Of a DNA stretch of 64,000 nucleotides, positions 63,601 through 64,000 are shown piece by piece. The notes below the pieces were generated by a model, which worked only from the letters and a program-made list of their open reading frames with translations, was not told where the DNA came from and made no database searches. Every line of letters begins with the position of its first letter. Position 1 is the stretch's first letter. The stretch comes from Hydractinia symbiolongicarpus (lineage: Eukaryota > Cnidaria > Hydrozoa > Anthoathecata > Hydractiniidae). The position numbers and the translations under genes are program-made. The DNA lies in contig NC_079882.1 of the NCBI RefSeq assembly GCF_029227915.1, forward strand, positions 22,881,001-22,945,000, in the 5' to 3' direction.

Positions 63601-63906
63601 GTTGTTTCACCAGTTTCATCAGATTACATTAATGCTGTGTATGTTGATAGTTATCAAAAGAGGAATACATTTATTGCAACACAAGCTCCTTTAAAAGAAA
63701 CAGTTTTGGATTTCTGGGATATGGTTTTAAAGGAGAATGTATCAACCATTATCATGTTGTATACTTTTAATGAAGATAGAACTACTGATTATCCAGTGTT
63801 CTGGAAACTTCCAGAAGATAATTCAAAAAACATTAAAGTTAAATTGGTTTCTGACTCGATGCACGGTGTCGTTATGTTGCGATCATTTTTCGTATCGGTG
63901 AAAGCG
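12540..63906 (+). CDS. discoidin/FN3 receptor-type tyrosine phosphatase-like gene (3' end outside window)
   Basis: Twenty-one exons join with consistent phase and GT-AG borders: 12540-12603, 14231-14406, 19961-20098, 25471-25633, 50601-50884, 51260-51395, 51480-51718, 53391-53538, 53637-53740, 53900-54098, 54967-55069, 56660-56906, 57059-57125, 57266-57353, 57628-57839, 57976-58100, 58510-58570, 61211-61328, 61620-61738, 61817-62782, 63587-63906. They give 4077 nt or 1359 codons without a stop; the frame continues beyond the window. Order: signal peptide, three discoidin domains (about 22-449), fibronectin III region (about 450-851), one transmembrane helix (about 864-888), PTP domain 1 lacking catalytic residues (about 946-1200), PTP domain 2 start (from about 1230). 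It is a type I membrane receptor; discoidin domains usually bind glycans, collagen or phospholipid, and the ligand here is unknown. No broken exon was found despite the mobile DNA in its introns. Exon borders are inferred by eye. Confidence 0.88.
12604..14230. other. RPTP intron 1
   Basis: Plain AT-rich intron of 1.6 kb ending in a pyrimidine-rich acceptor (TTTCTGTACACAG). Nothing else is recognised. Confidence 0.8.
14231..25633 (+). CDS. RPTP exons 2-4: discoidin domain 1
   Basis: Exon 2 (14231-14406) encodes the N-terminal half, with CADRTPLGMANGLI and a WCGHEG stretch typical of F5/8 type C domains. Exon 3 (19961-20098) encodes the central strands (TTINGIAIQGDP, then NDWTSFGNGQ). Exon 4 (25471-25633) supplies the C-terminal part, RFKGNMDNLNVV through CVRMELYGC, which completes the fold with the usual closing Cys. 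Exon 4 sits only 374 bp after element B and 2.9 kb before the Polinton, so it is easily missed. The phases (1, 0, 0, 1) join without a shift. Confidence 0.88.
17504..18018. repeat. 275-bp tandem direct duplication
   Basis: Copy 1 (17504-17778) and copy 2 (from 17779) both begin TGTGTTAGCCCGCATTG and run nearly identically to the motif AAGATTTTCGATTAAA. The high identity implies a recent duplication. The second half is also related to 48788-49082 in intron 4, so the unit belongs to a dispersed repeat family. Confidence 0.88.
18050..18133 (-). repeat. Helitron-like 3' hairpin next to a 5' end
   Basis: On the - strand a GTGGA/TCCAC hairpin and a CGACAG string are followed at once by TCTATATTATAATACCCG. 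The latter is the same start as the units at 20427 (-) and 60248 (+). It looks like the tail of one non-autonomous Helitron joined to the head of another. Confidence 0.5.
20387..20427 (-). repeat. Helitron-like 5' end
   Basis: Read on -, it starts TCTATATTATAATATCCG and runs into CGTCTGTCTGTC, preceded by A as Helitron insertions are. It matches the ends at 18133 (-) and 60248 (+). Confidence 0.55.
20799..21494. mobile_element. MITE-like unit 1 with TTACGTAA-type internal motifs
   Basis: The ends 20799-20821 and 21472-21494 are inverted copies (AAGCTACATTCACATGCATG against AAGCTATATTTACATGCACG). The interior repeats CTTACGTAAG-like strings in both orientations. No transposase gene and no clear target duplication are seen. 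Confidence 0.65.
21554..22261. mobile_element. MITE-like unit 2, related to unit 1
   Basis: The ends are inverted copies (AAGCCGCGTTCACATGGACG against AAGCCGCAATCACATGAACG). The interior again is dense in TTACGTAA-type motifs. It lies 59 bp after unit 1 and has nearly the same length (about 700 bp). Short reading frames inside are not genes. Confidence 0.7.
23059..23535 (+). pseudogene. HECT-like E3 ligase N-terminal part (element B)
   Basis: The frame at 23059-23403 encodes a HECT-like N-lobe segment: FEVGDGATKDVYAKCFDEFY, then a conserved-looking VP and KLITHAFIQHGLFPLQIS. An in-frame TAG (23401-23403) interrupts it, and the same frame continues with an IEYSLYGNVDD stretch as expected for this family. 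The C-terminal lobe with the catalytic Cys is absent. Element A keeps exactly that part. Start unknown, since the frame runs back into the terminal repeat. Confidence 0.6.
23631..24743 (-). pseudogene. rve-type DDE integrase (element B)
   Basis: From 24743 downward the first frame encodes a helix-turn-helix region (LIRQYFLDGLSYEEIRTF) and a HTH_21-like block (GEGFGYRSMTQKL). A TGA near 24330 and a one-base shift near 24276 interrupt it. The core then follows: HMDG, YHKLKPFGFAIHGAID, a second acidic motif ADHGSEN near 24075-24095, and NQRIES near 23960, so all three DDE positions survive in broken frames. The C-terminal part (23927-23631) contains SPAGRPNVLYHLP. It is the transposase of element B. 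Confidence 0.8.
24898..25096. repeat. subterminal GGCGGC/AGTTATAACT repeats and right end of element B
   Basis: At least five copies of a TAACTAGCGGCGACAGTTA-like unit are arrayed before the terminal GGGCCACCGTA. Shorter versions occur inside the left terminus (23043-23110). They are likely transposase-binding repeats. Confidence 0.75.
25634..28548. other. RPTP intron 4, part left of the Polinton
   Basis: AT-rich intron with short chance frames only. No exon, RNA gene or repeat family is recognised. Base composition changes abruptly at about 28549, where the Polinton begins. Confidence 0.7.
28549..32089 (+). pseudogene. POLB: protein-primed DNA polymerase B (Polinton), broken
   Basis: In order: an N-terminal block ending LPDWLR; NLCVWRCLVVH; a Cys/His pair (WKCMVC with HLARH) near 29220-29275; exonuclease motif I (VFDFEA, about 29742); exonuclease motif II-like FNSGKYDLN (about 30048); a Cys-rich patch near 30612-30700; polymerase motif A (LDANMLYPS, about 30840); motif B (KLRGNSFYGK, about 31350); motif C (YMDTDSAYF, about 31648); and an intact C-terminus ending at TGA 32087-32089. 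Breaks: a shift in an A-run near 28827, a one-base shift near 30270, TAA at 30502-30504, a shift near 30605 and TAA at 31541-31543. The N-terminus is missing because the element is truncated. The family replicates the element by protein priming. Confidence 0.92.
32114..32138. terminator. stem-loop H1 after POLB
   Basis: Arms TTTTGTGAAGT and ACTTCACAAAA are perfect (11 bp) around the loop ACC, 25 nt after the polymerase stop and 10 nt before the next start codon. It is read as a 3'-end signal by analogy; see findings. Confidence 0.6.
32148..32657 (+). pseudogene. zinc-ribbon/HNH-like endonuclease (Polinton)
   Basis: Starting at ATG 32148, the first 25 residues contain two Cys pairs (CTQC and CIKC) in a zinc-ribbon arrangement. 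A basic region with a further Cys cluster (CPICDHPGC) follows. Then comes a helix and ISTFIGHIQDQFKDGMCW, leading to FDHKVPLKY, which has the DH...PL signature of HNH nucleases, and a late CSLC pair. An in-frame TAG (32496-32498) falls just before the DH motif, and the frame continues to TAG 32655-32657. It is probably a homing or nicking type nuclease. It is not in the standard Polinton core set as I know it. The stop may be a decay mutation. Confidence 0.65.
32739..32765. terminator. AATAAA and stem-loop H2 after the HNH-like gene
   Basis: An AATAAA at 32697-32702 is followed by arms ATTCAAAAAT (32739-32748) and ATTTTTGAAT (32756-32765), a perfect 10-bp stem. It lies about 80 nt after the stop of the HNH-like gene. 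Confidence 0.5.
32766..33382. other. Polinton non-coding stretch with repeats
   Basis: No gene is recognised. The long open frame on - (33245-32754) is mostly made of the 81-bp tandem repeat and looks accidental. The stretch holds that repeat (33093-33254), a 13-bp inverted repeat with one mismatch (33296-33308 with 33335-33347) around a CAA-rich loop, and the promoter region of the next gene. Confidence 0.6.
33093..33254. repeat. 81-bp tandem repeat, two copies, each with TATAAAG
   Basis: Copies 33093-33173 and 33174-33254 are equal in length and differ at a handful of positions. Each carries GAGTATAAAGAGCAAG, a TATA-like element, 130 to 280 bp upstream of the following gene, so a duplicated promoter is possible. 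Confidence 0.85.
33383..34080 (+). pseudogene. Polinton membrane protein, unknown function, frameshifted
   Basis: ATG 33383 (or 33386) follows AAATAAAA. An N-terminal hydrophobic helix (about residues 5-24, IGLTVAIILPYVLIVLYVL) precedes a soluble region. A second in-frame ATG at 33476 also has AATAAAG directly before it and could be the true start of a soluble product. Near 33597 the frame shifts; downstream the protein continues as a helical region (KVYADYVQRELHEKGKK through FEKFLAPLL) and ends in a polar, Lys-rich tail at 34080. More coding sequence in another frame to about 34220 cannot be excluded. I do not recognise the family. Confidence 0.5.
34344..35778 (-). mobile_element. 5'-truncated LINE (Jockey/CR1-like RT) with 5-bp target duplication
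   Basis: The insert 34349-35773 is flanked by AGGGT (34344-34348 and 35774-35778). The uninterrupted copy 2 of the host gene shows a single GAGGGTCG at the same place. On - it starts inside the reverse transcriptase and ends in an ATTT-rich 3' tail, the usual outcome of target-primed insertion with 5' truncation. Its orientation is opposite to the Polinton gene it interrupts. Confidence 0.92.
34491..35773 (-). pseudogene. LINE reverse transcriptase fragment
   Basis: The fragment starts at VSKVFERIF, a mid-RT block. It contains VLMDLSKAFDCL, LLGVPQGSVLGPILFN and the catalytic box NFADDNTIF, then a thumb region and the C-terminal domain (FILPCFNYCPLVW). A TAG near 35682 follows CGF-R, and a frameshift near 35118 lies after VHQNK. 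The endonuclease and the RT N-terminus are absent through 5' truncation. It is dead. Confidence 0.9.
35963..35984. terminator. stem-loop H3 before copy 2 of the small membrane gene
   Basis: Arms ATCAAGAC and GTCTTGAT (8 bp, perfect) surround the loop CTAGCC. The equivalent place in copy 1 (34227-34248) has two substitutions that weaken this pairing but leave a 6-bp ATCTAG/CTAGAT stem. Confidence 0.45.
36030..36441 (+). pseudogene. copy 2 of small single-pass membrane protein (Polinton)
   Basis: It starts at ATG 36030 after GATAA and encodes a polar N-terminus (KNEGRVAAGKRLAEWNRKNR). Shifts near 36150 and 36255 interrupt it. The later frames give a hydrophobic segment around YLYGAAGITVLATCV and then a Pro/Arg-rich tail ending DIDIFKMK at TAA 36439-36441. 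Comparison with copy 1 shows one product with a central helix. It stands 10 nt before the next gene, so the two probably form one unit. Function unknown. Confidence 0.6.
36321..36368. repeat. 48-bp inverted repeat, left copy (partner 38766-38813)
   Basis: It matches 38766-38813 in inverted orientation at 45 of 48 positions. This copy lies in the 3' coding end of the small membrane protein gene; the partner overlaps the stop codon of the gene at 38808. Together they bracket the ATPase and integrase genes. Confidence 0.9.
36452..36670 (+). CDS. small Polinton protein, unknown function
   Basis: 72 codons from ATG 36452, preceded by AATAA. It starts 10 nt after the previous gene and has no hairpin between, consistent with a bicistronic unit. 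It has a Thr/Gly-rich middle (GVNLGFTFTYAMTGKNFLG) and no motif that I know. It is intact. It could be the N-terminal part of a longer lost product. Confidence 0.5.
   Translation: MTTNVTPMQKEVLDMIYETGVNLGFTFTYAMTGKNFLGISSPSTKMDTNDVSRLAGNGGSKGLDPCIYRTKA
36686..36710. terminator. stem-loop H4 before the ATPase gene
   Basis: Arms TCGTGTCTGCC and GGCAAACACGA pair at 10 of 11 positions around the loop CAA. It lies 16 nt after the preceding stop and 10 nt before the ATPase start. Confidence 0.55.
36721..37344 (+). CDS. ATP: packaging-type ATPase (FtsK/HerA superfamily, Polinton)
   Basis: 207 codons, intact. Walker A is GTTSCGKT at residues 16-23 and Walker B is LFIVDD at 92-97. A sensor-like polar stretch near LWLLTQRYKK (about 126-135) follows. 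The size fits the short A32-like ATPases of Polintons and virophages, which drive genome packaging into capsids. The start ATG 36721 directly follows GAAATAAA. The next gene begins 13 nt after its stop. It is one of few undamaged genes here, in contrast to the polymerase and capsid genes. Confidence 0.9.
   Translation: MALNIVKEPHTAIFTGTTSCGKTQRVLDLLTNQYRQHFDNIVILCPTIRWNKTYQERFSLWRDDYVFLVEPKEQLFEWIQKLSSLLAGEETLFIVDDMIADESLDKTRSALLELAVSGRHRRHSLWLLTQRYKKIPITVRDQMKQFFVWYPKNLKEFELIHEENDVISCREEISIIKAQLKKSKHACLYVRLEHPRSYKIVGCKLDT
37358..37540 (+). CDS. small acidic Polinton protein
   Basis: 60 codons, intact, starting 13 nt after the ATPase. It is predicted mostly helical, with an acidic run (HDDDDSK) in the middle and an aromatic C-terminus. 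No known domain. The stop codon is followed at once by stem-loop H5. It probably shares a transcript with the ATPase. Confidence 0.6.
   Translation: MDNESVIKAVYQALLRAHDRLIDAVHDDDDSKLVNTTRDIEELCEKYPWLPQLGVHYWIY
37541..37567. terminator. stem-loop H5 after the ATPase unit
   Basis: Arms TTTTGTGA and TCACAAAA (8 bp, perfect) surround an 11-nt loop, starting at the first base after the stop codon of the small acidic gene. The arms are similar to those of H1. Confidence 0.5.
37627..37656. terminator. stem-loop H6 after the integrase gene
   Basis: Arms ATTTTTGTAGC and GCTACAAAAAT (11 bp, perfect) surround an 8-nt loop. It lies 15 nt beyond the integrase stop on -, in the gap between two converging genes that also holds H5. 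Confidence 0.6.
37672..38733 (-). CDS. INT: rve-superfamily integrase (Polinton)
   Basis: 353 codons from ATG 38733, intact. The retroviral-type core has the catalytic triad D84 (HQFDLLYMP), D147 (CDNGSEF) and E183 (FVESYNKVL). An N-terminal helical region precedes it, and a C-terminal region has YYLQDG near the end, as in chromo/SH3-like tails. A 13-residue tandem duplication (DRLRFRPDGQEYP followed by DRLRLRPDGQEKP) lies in the C-terminal linker. GTG 38802 upstream is open in frame but sits in the inverted repeat; the ATG preceded by AATAAAC is preferred. The product inserts the element into host DNA. Confidence 0.9.
   Translation of the reverse strand: MSKGVTHIPTEEVEKLSSIYYTPGNLWTGRKAVKLLAEQSGLPKKKVVHWLSRQLLWLRHIRRPKRIDYPHFTIKKPNEMHQFDLLYMPHDKVYSNVYKYILTGIDVASRYKVARPLRTKKSSEVADMIKDIYKAGPLRYPKIFQCDNGSEFKSDVTKLLEGKGVEPKRATTKYHHTFTAFVESYNKVLAKRLFKSQDAQEMVSEETSTTWVKHLYTIVKSMNNTKTEMIGMKPSKTIKTDEVPLLKSDRLRFRPDGQEYPDRLRLRPDGQEKPLSETGLYLYLLEPGEEHGDARRRATDAWWSKKTDRLDRIEQQPNNRVLYYLQDGPERSFGSEELMEIPEDVQVPPEHVK
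37922..37990. repeat. 39-bp tandem repeat inside the integrase gene
   Basis: Two units start at 37922 and 37961 with TGCCCGTCAGGACGGA. The duplication is a multiple of three and keeps the reading frame. Confidence 0.88.
38725..38751. terminator. stem-loop H7 at the integrase start, downstream of the gene at 38808
   Basis: Arms TTTCGACATG and CATGTCGAAA (10 bp, perfect) surround the loop TTTATTA. It contains the integrase start codon and lies 57 nt past the stop of the upstream gene on -. It could act as a 3' signal for that gene or as an operator for the integrase. Confidence 0.55.
38766..38813. repeat. 48-bp inverted repeat, right copy
   Basis: Partner of 36321-36368, 45 of 48 positions identical. 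It includes the TAG stop of the gene at 38808. Confidence 0.9.
38808..39206 (-). pseudogene. coiled-coil membrane protein (Polinton), start codon lost
   Basis: The frame opens at an ATA (39204-39206) where an ATG is expected, right after AAAATAA. The first possible alternative is GTG 39185. The N-terminus is hydrophobic and small-residue-rich (VLVAGAAINALAFSGSNF). A long charged helix follows (ERKRHDKAIEQLQAAQQQ onward). A C-terminal hydrophobic segment (ELTFIVGSLALLGFAAYKFA) ends the protein. This layout recurs in Polintons and suggests a virion-associated membrane or scaffold protein. It lies 6 nt after the major capsid gene, on the same strand, without a hairpin between. Confidence 0.6.
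39213..40302 (-). pseudogene. major capsid protein (double jelly-roll type), internally deleted
   Basis: An upstream start at ATG 40302 (after AATAAAG) reads 11 codons to a TAG at 40267-40269, then continues from ATG 40251. The N-terminal part (40251-39544) has strand-rich sequence with PGSIKLLFDLEL and YKDLWLPKFDREN. The C-terminal part in another frame (39560-39213) has HGSGRQLQRLSDGITL and ends in RYHSVEY. Between them, near 39550, a frame change coincides with an apparent loss of the middle of the protein, since the total of about 350 codons is far below the usual 500 to 650. The order of blocks fits Polinton capsid proteins. It cannot make a normal capsid. Confidence 0.75.
40303..40340. 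promoter_or_regulatory. divergent start region between capsid gene and next gene
   Basis: Only 38 bp separate the two opposite start codons. AATAAA-type strings precede the ATG on each strand, so a compact bidirectional control region is inferred. Confidence 0.5.
40341..41600 (+). pseudogene. large coiled-coil protein with C-terminal membrane segments (Polinton)
   Basis: A single frame of 419 codons from ATG 40341 is interrupted only by TAA 41121-41123 and TAG 41385-41387. The N-terminal third is polar. Residues about 200-290 are charged and helical (coiled coil likely). Three hydrophobic segments follow (near IASIVSAVGLLISTIVLAV, ALPGIIGTVVSFFFRVAAKV and MTIAAAVAFVVAYVG), with a Gly/Ala-rich linker between the first two. 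The architecture points to a virion membrane-associated protein. Because the frame stays open on both sides of each stop, the stops are late point mutations. Function is not known to me. Confidence 0.65.
41606..41637. terminator. stem-loop H8 between converging genes
   Basis: Arms AGTCTAATGTGTT and AACACACTAGGCT pair at 11 of 13 positions around GATCAA. The stem fills the 38-bp gap between the stop at 41600 and the opposing stop at 41639. Confidence 0.55.
41639..42708 (-). pseudogene. Polinton structural-type protein, frameshifted
   Basis: Two frames, 42708-42142 and 42163-41639, join near 42150 through a shift. Together they give about 350 residues. The N-terminal part (VIDAQGSAFRVKFPDIFVDY) is aromatic-rich with a helical middle. 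The C-terminal part has an IDAQRLYLTTFEDVI stretch, then SKVDFSVAHGVYMIPSDMSL, a charged region and a final transmembrane helix (AALITTGVGVILLYIWLKK). No ATG is open in frame at the start; GTG 42706-42708 is the first candidate and the true start may be lost. The order is recurrent in cnidarian Polintons as far as I recall. A minor virion protein is possible. Confidence 0.6.
42709..42809. promoter_or_regulatory. divergent start region
   Basis: A short gap between two diverging genes. The + gene start is preceded by AATAAAC. No TATA box is obvious. Confidence 0.4.
42810..43533 (+). pseudogene. penton-like minor capsid protein candidate, truncated by a 52-bp duplication
   Basis: ATG 42810, right after AATAAAC, is preferred to ATG 42783. 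The protein is strand-rich with a VYQRLRLVCPQLDEDD stretch and KSKMLALLP. The closing part (STDRLEF, then GITMHLLIE) has the look of a single jelly-roll C-terminus. A 52-bp tandem duplication (43347-43398, 43399-43450) shifts the frame and brings a TGA at 43407-43409. Without it the frame would run to TAA 43531-43533, 2 nt before the next start. The assignment to the minor capsid protein is by size, position and general pattern. Confidence 0.55.
43347..43450. repeat. 52-bp tandem duplication in the minor capsid candidate
   Basis: Units 43347-43398 and 43399-43450 differ at one position. A further TGGAGTT at 43451 provides the microhomology for slippage. The unit is not a multiple of three. 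Confidence 0.93.
43536..44285 (+). CDS. Polinton coiled-coil and membrane protein
   Basis: 249 codons from ATG 43536, with AATAAAG directly before it and overlapping the end of the previous gene. An N-terminal Pro-rich stretch is followed by a charged helix (VYRLKKIEEVEQYLRGEI). Two hydrophobic segments then follow (around LLAVSIITSGVGIGSML and VPLAVAMGGITIAVGLG), and a long Lys/Glu/Gln-rich helical C-terminal half. The last 35 or so codons overlap the opposing gene and look atypical, so the natural stop was probably earlier, before 44200. A virion or membrane-remodelling role is plausible but not shown. Confidence 0.6.
   Translation: MSDIMKLYPSLPSAPEHEPEESQVYRLKKIEEVEQYLRGEIKERDKLAKKFKMHGTWVRFTDHGLLAVSIITSGVGIGSMLSGIGVPLAVAMGGITIAVGLGQAGLRNAGKSLDVKSKKHEGIRLLAGTKLNSVVDLISKAVENGVISDYEFTLIMQEKKRYMLLKEQVRQQTKKIVDSINDRERQQLVAKGREEAKEELMKKLQSAQYVSATYSLHLLIRRSSVLFKTLDHLHNLEHFSRILNYLAVF
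44200..44229. terminator. stem-loop H9 between converging genes
   Basis: Arms GATCTAGTGT and ACACTAGATC (10 bp, perfect) surround a 10-nt loop where the two last Polinton genes meet tail to tail. Confidence 0.6.
44215..44478 (-). CDS. small SAP-like protein (Polinton)
   Basis: 87 codons from ATG 44478. Residues about 8-31 (KALCLKGYSMLKRIDLVEAI) resemble a SAP or Rho-N helix-extension-helix DNA-binding motif. A CEPC pair and a charged helix follow. The C-terminal 15 or so residues overlap H9 and are unlikely to be conserved. It is the last gene before the right end. Confidence 0.55.
   Translation of the reverse strand: MDKLRQEAKALCLKGYSMLKRIDLVEAIRKVKYKDASTQTDGPYCEPCAKIAWEKNLEQYLRDLAKKQLDSSRYGRSARDCVGDLVF
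44745..44768. repeat. 24-bp perfect palindrome with TGACGTCA core
   Basis: The two 12-nt halves are exact reverse complements without a spacer (AAAATCTGTGAC in the first half). The centre TGACGTCA is the consensus CRE/ATF site. It lies at the presumed right edge of the Polinton. Confidence 0.85.
45555..45613. repeat. degenerate ATGTAA tandem repeat
   Basis: About eight spaced copies of ATGTAA or ATGTAAT in 59 bp. Confidence 0.75.
48788..49082. repeat. dispersed repeat related to 17897-18310
   Basis: The two regions share long blocks in the same order, including GATCAAAGGAATATTGGTA, CGCAACAAAG, GCATTTGATATTCCTGTTT and CGCAGAGA. The copy in intron 2 contains extra Helitron-like sequence. Confidence 0.75.
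50601..51395 (+). CDS. RPTP exons 5-6: discoidin domain 2
   Basis: Exon 5 (50601-50884) starts with DIPLQLGMSSGIIKNTQL. It encodes the core strands with YLQINFRKAKTVTGISMQG and KYIIKYSNDGNTF, which is a full N-terminal two-thirds of an F5/8 type C domain in one exon. Exon 6 (51260-51395) gives MRYIRITAVDCKSTCGMKVE and IYGYD, the closing strands. The domain lacks the usual first Cys, and its two Cys lie close together in the last part, unlike domain 1. The first exon after the 25-kb intron. Confidence 0.85.
51480..53538 (+). CDS. RPTP exons 7-8: discoidin domain 3
   Basis: Exon 7 (51480-51718) begins VCFQTLTQMNISRRNGSVLP and contains WCATDNAEYVHITF and ISGVILQGDSNRDGWVKKYK, a clear discoidin pattern. 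Exon 8 (53391-53538) supplies VNWLNPYIVTNFLHIIPTVC and the final CCLRFRLKGC. Domains 2 and 3 are more diverged from the family than domain 1. The 1.7-kb intron between the exons holds nothing recognisable. Confidence 0.85.
53637..58570 (+). CDS. RPTP exons 9-17: fibronectin III region with basic cleavage-like site
   Basis: Exons 9-10 form one fibronectin III domain (SSSTITFTWKAPISH onward). Exons 11-13 form a second, with the ENGPI-then-YYEIVI pattern common in RPTP ectodomains and a helical insert. Exons 14-17 form a third, divergent one (YHFVVIMK, later YVVFQRLLEQ and FYSTAWSKEFVGP) next to the membrane. Exon 16 encodes RKRR at 58014-58025, a furin-type basic site in the place where several RPTPs are cut into two non-covalently joined chains. 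Cleavage is inferred only. The domain count is approximate. Confidence 0.8.
54301..54831. repeat. intronic direct repeat, two copies about 130 bp long
   Basis: 54301-54430 and 54703-54831 are similar over their length (TTAGAACA, TATATAAATCGGAAACATGA, GTTTGTCAGGAATTTT). The 270 bp between is not repeated. Confidence 0.8.
58571..61210. other. RPTP intron 17
   Basis: 2.6 kb without a recognised exon. It contains the Helitron-like unit at 60248-60370. Confidence 0.7.
60248..60370 (+). mobile_element. short non-autonomous Helitron-like unit
   Basis: It starts TCTATATTATAACACCCG after an A and ends CTAG before a T, the classic Helitron insertion context. A GTGGA/TCCAC hairpin ends about 10 bp before the terminus. 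A second TATATTATAATACGC start follows at 60375, as in the joined ends at 18.1 kb. The 123-bp length is very short for a Helitron, so this may be a satellite-like derivative. Confidence 0.55.
61211..61738 (+). CDS. RPTP exons 18-19: transmembrane helix and juxtamembrane segment
   Basis: Exon 18 encodes a Ser-rich linker, then a helix of about 24 hydrophobic residues (SLIIGICVSSVIVIVIIGVI), followed by YKRK as stop-transfer. Exon 19 encodes a polar cytoplasmic segment with NYQDL and DTYE, possible phosphotyrosine sites. The topology is type I. Confidence 0.88.
61817..62782 (+). CDS. RPTP exon 20: degenerate first PTP domain and start of the second
   Basis: The exon of 966 nt carries the whole first phosphatase domain. 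The fold is traceable: a WRKIFLEAFPVVVVIRTC strand pair, YGDYNVRL, then VDIYNFLTMLVN and LEQYLIIHKVIWEFI helices at the end. The signature loop VHCSAGVGRTG is replaced by FIDNSGYGFDI. Asp (codon 62440-62442, about residue 1139) stands at the catalytic Cys and Phe (62458-62460, about 1145) at the Arg. The WPD loop reads YEF. The YINA and KNRY elements are also gone. It is a pseudophosphatase. The donor CAA|GTAAGT at 62782 is used; reading through gives a stop at 62866-62868. Confidence 0.85.
62783..63586. other. RPTP intron 20
   Basis: Plain AT-rich intron of 0.8 kb with a good acceptor (TTTTTGTTTCAG). If retained, translation would end 84-86 nt in, giving a form that lacks the second PTP domain. 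Confidence 0.7.
63587..63906 (+). CDS. RPTP exon 21: second PTP domain, N-terminal part
   Basis: It encodes DYINAVYVDSYQKRNTFIAT and QAPLKETVLDFWDMVL, the standard PTP substrate-side motifs, much better conserved than in domain 1. TIIMLYTFNE and a YPVFWKLPED stretch follow. The WPD and Cys loops lie beyond the window, so activity cannot be judged. The exon ends in phase 0 at GCG|GTATGT. Confidence 0.85.
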
Positions 63907-64000
63907 GTATGTGATTTTTGTGTTGTTAGCAAAGTATGGACAGTTTCGTGTGGCATTAATGTGACTGTATGATATAATTTAAATGTCAAATAAAAGAACT

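Overview
The window is a piece of an AT-rich invertebrate animal genome. It holds short exons with GT-AG introns, a receptor protein tyrosine phosphatase (RPTP) gene, a Polinton/Maverick, a LINE, IS3EU-like DNA transposons, a Helitron-like end and MITE-like repeats. A cnidarian, perhaps a hydrozoan, is my best guess. This rests on gene content and general look only and is not proven by the sequence.

Layout. 0-2.84 kb: a decayed DNA transposon (element A) with an rve-type DDE integrase on + and a HECT-like E3 domain on -. 2.85-12.5 kb: no gene found. 12.54 kb to beyond the right edge: one host gene on +, reconstructed as 21 consecutive exons (4077 coding nt, 1359 codons, phases agreeing at every junction). 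They encode a signal peptide, three discoidin (F5/8 type C) domains, about three fibronectin III domains with a basic cleavage-like site, one transmembrane helix, a first PTP domain that has lost its catalytic Cys, Arg and WPD-loop Asp, and the start of a second PTP domain cut by the window edge.

The introns are full of mobile DNA. Intron 3 holds two MITE-like inverted-repeat units and element B (22995-25096), a relative of element A with terminal inverted repeats and a perfect 6-bp target duplication. Intron 4 (25634-50600, about 25 kb) holds a 16-kb Polinton (about 28549-44770). The Polinton carries a broken protein-primed DNA polymerase B, an HNH-like nuclease, small membrane proteins, an intact packaging-type ATPase, an intact integrase, a major capsid protein with an internal deletion, a penton-like minor capsid candidate and several structural-looking proteins. 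Its left end is truncated, so no terminal repeats can be paired. A 5'-truncated LINE with a 5-bp target duplication sits in one copy of a tandemly duplicated Polinton gene.

The most interesting pattern is in Polinton gene punctuation. Stem-loops lie at all eight junctions where one transcription unit ends before another or meets it tail to tail, and are absent from four tight junctions (2-13 nt) that look like bicistronic pairs. Most start codons are preceded within about 5 nt by AATAAA. Together these resemble the hairpin 3'-end signals known from mimiviruses and their virophages. Other points of note are the dead first PTP domain in a discoidin RPTP, and a HECT-like gene shared by two copies of an IS3EU-like transposon.
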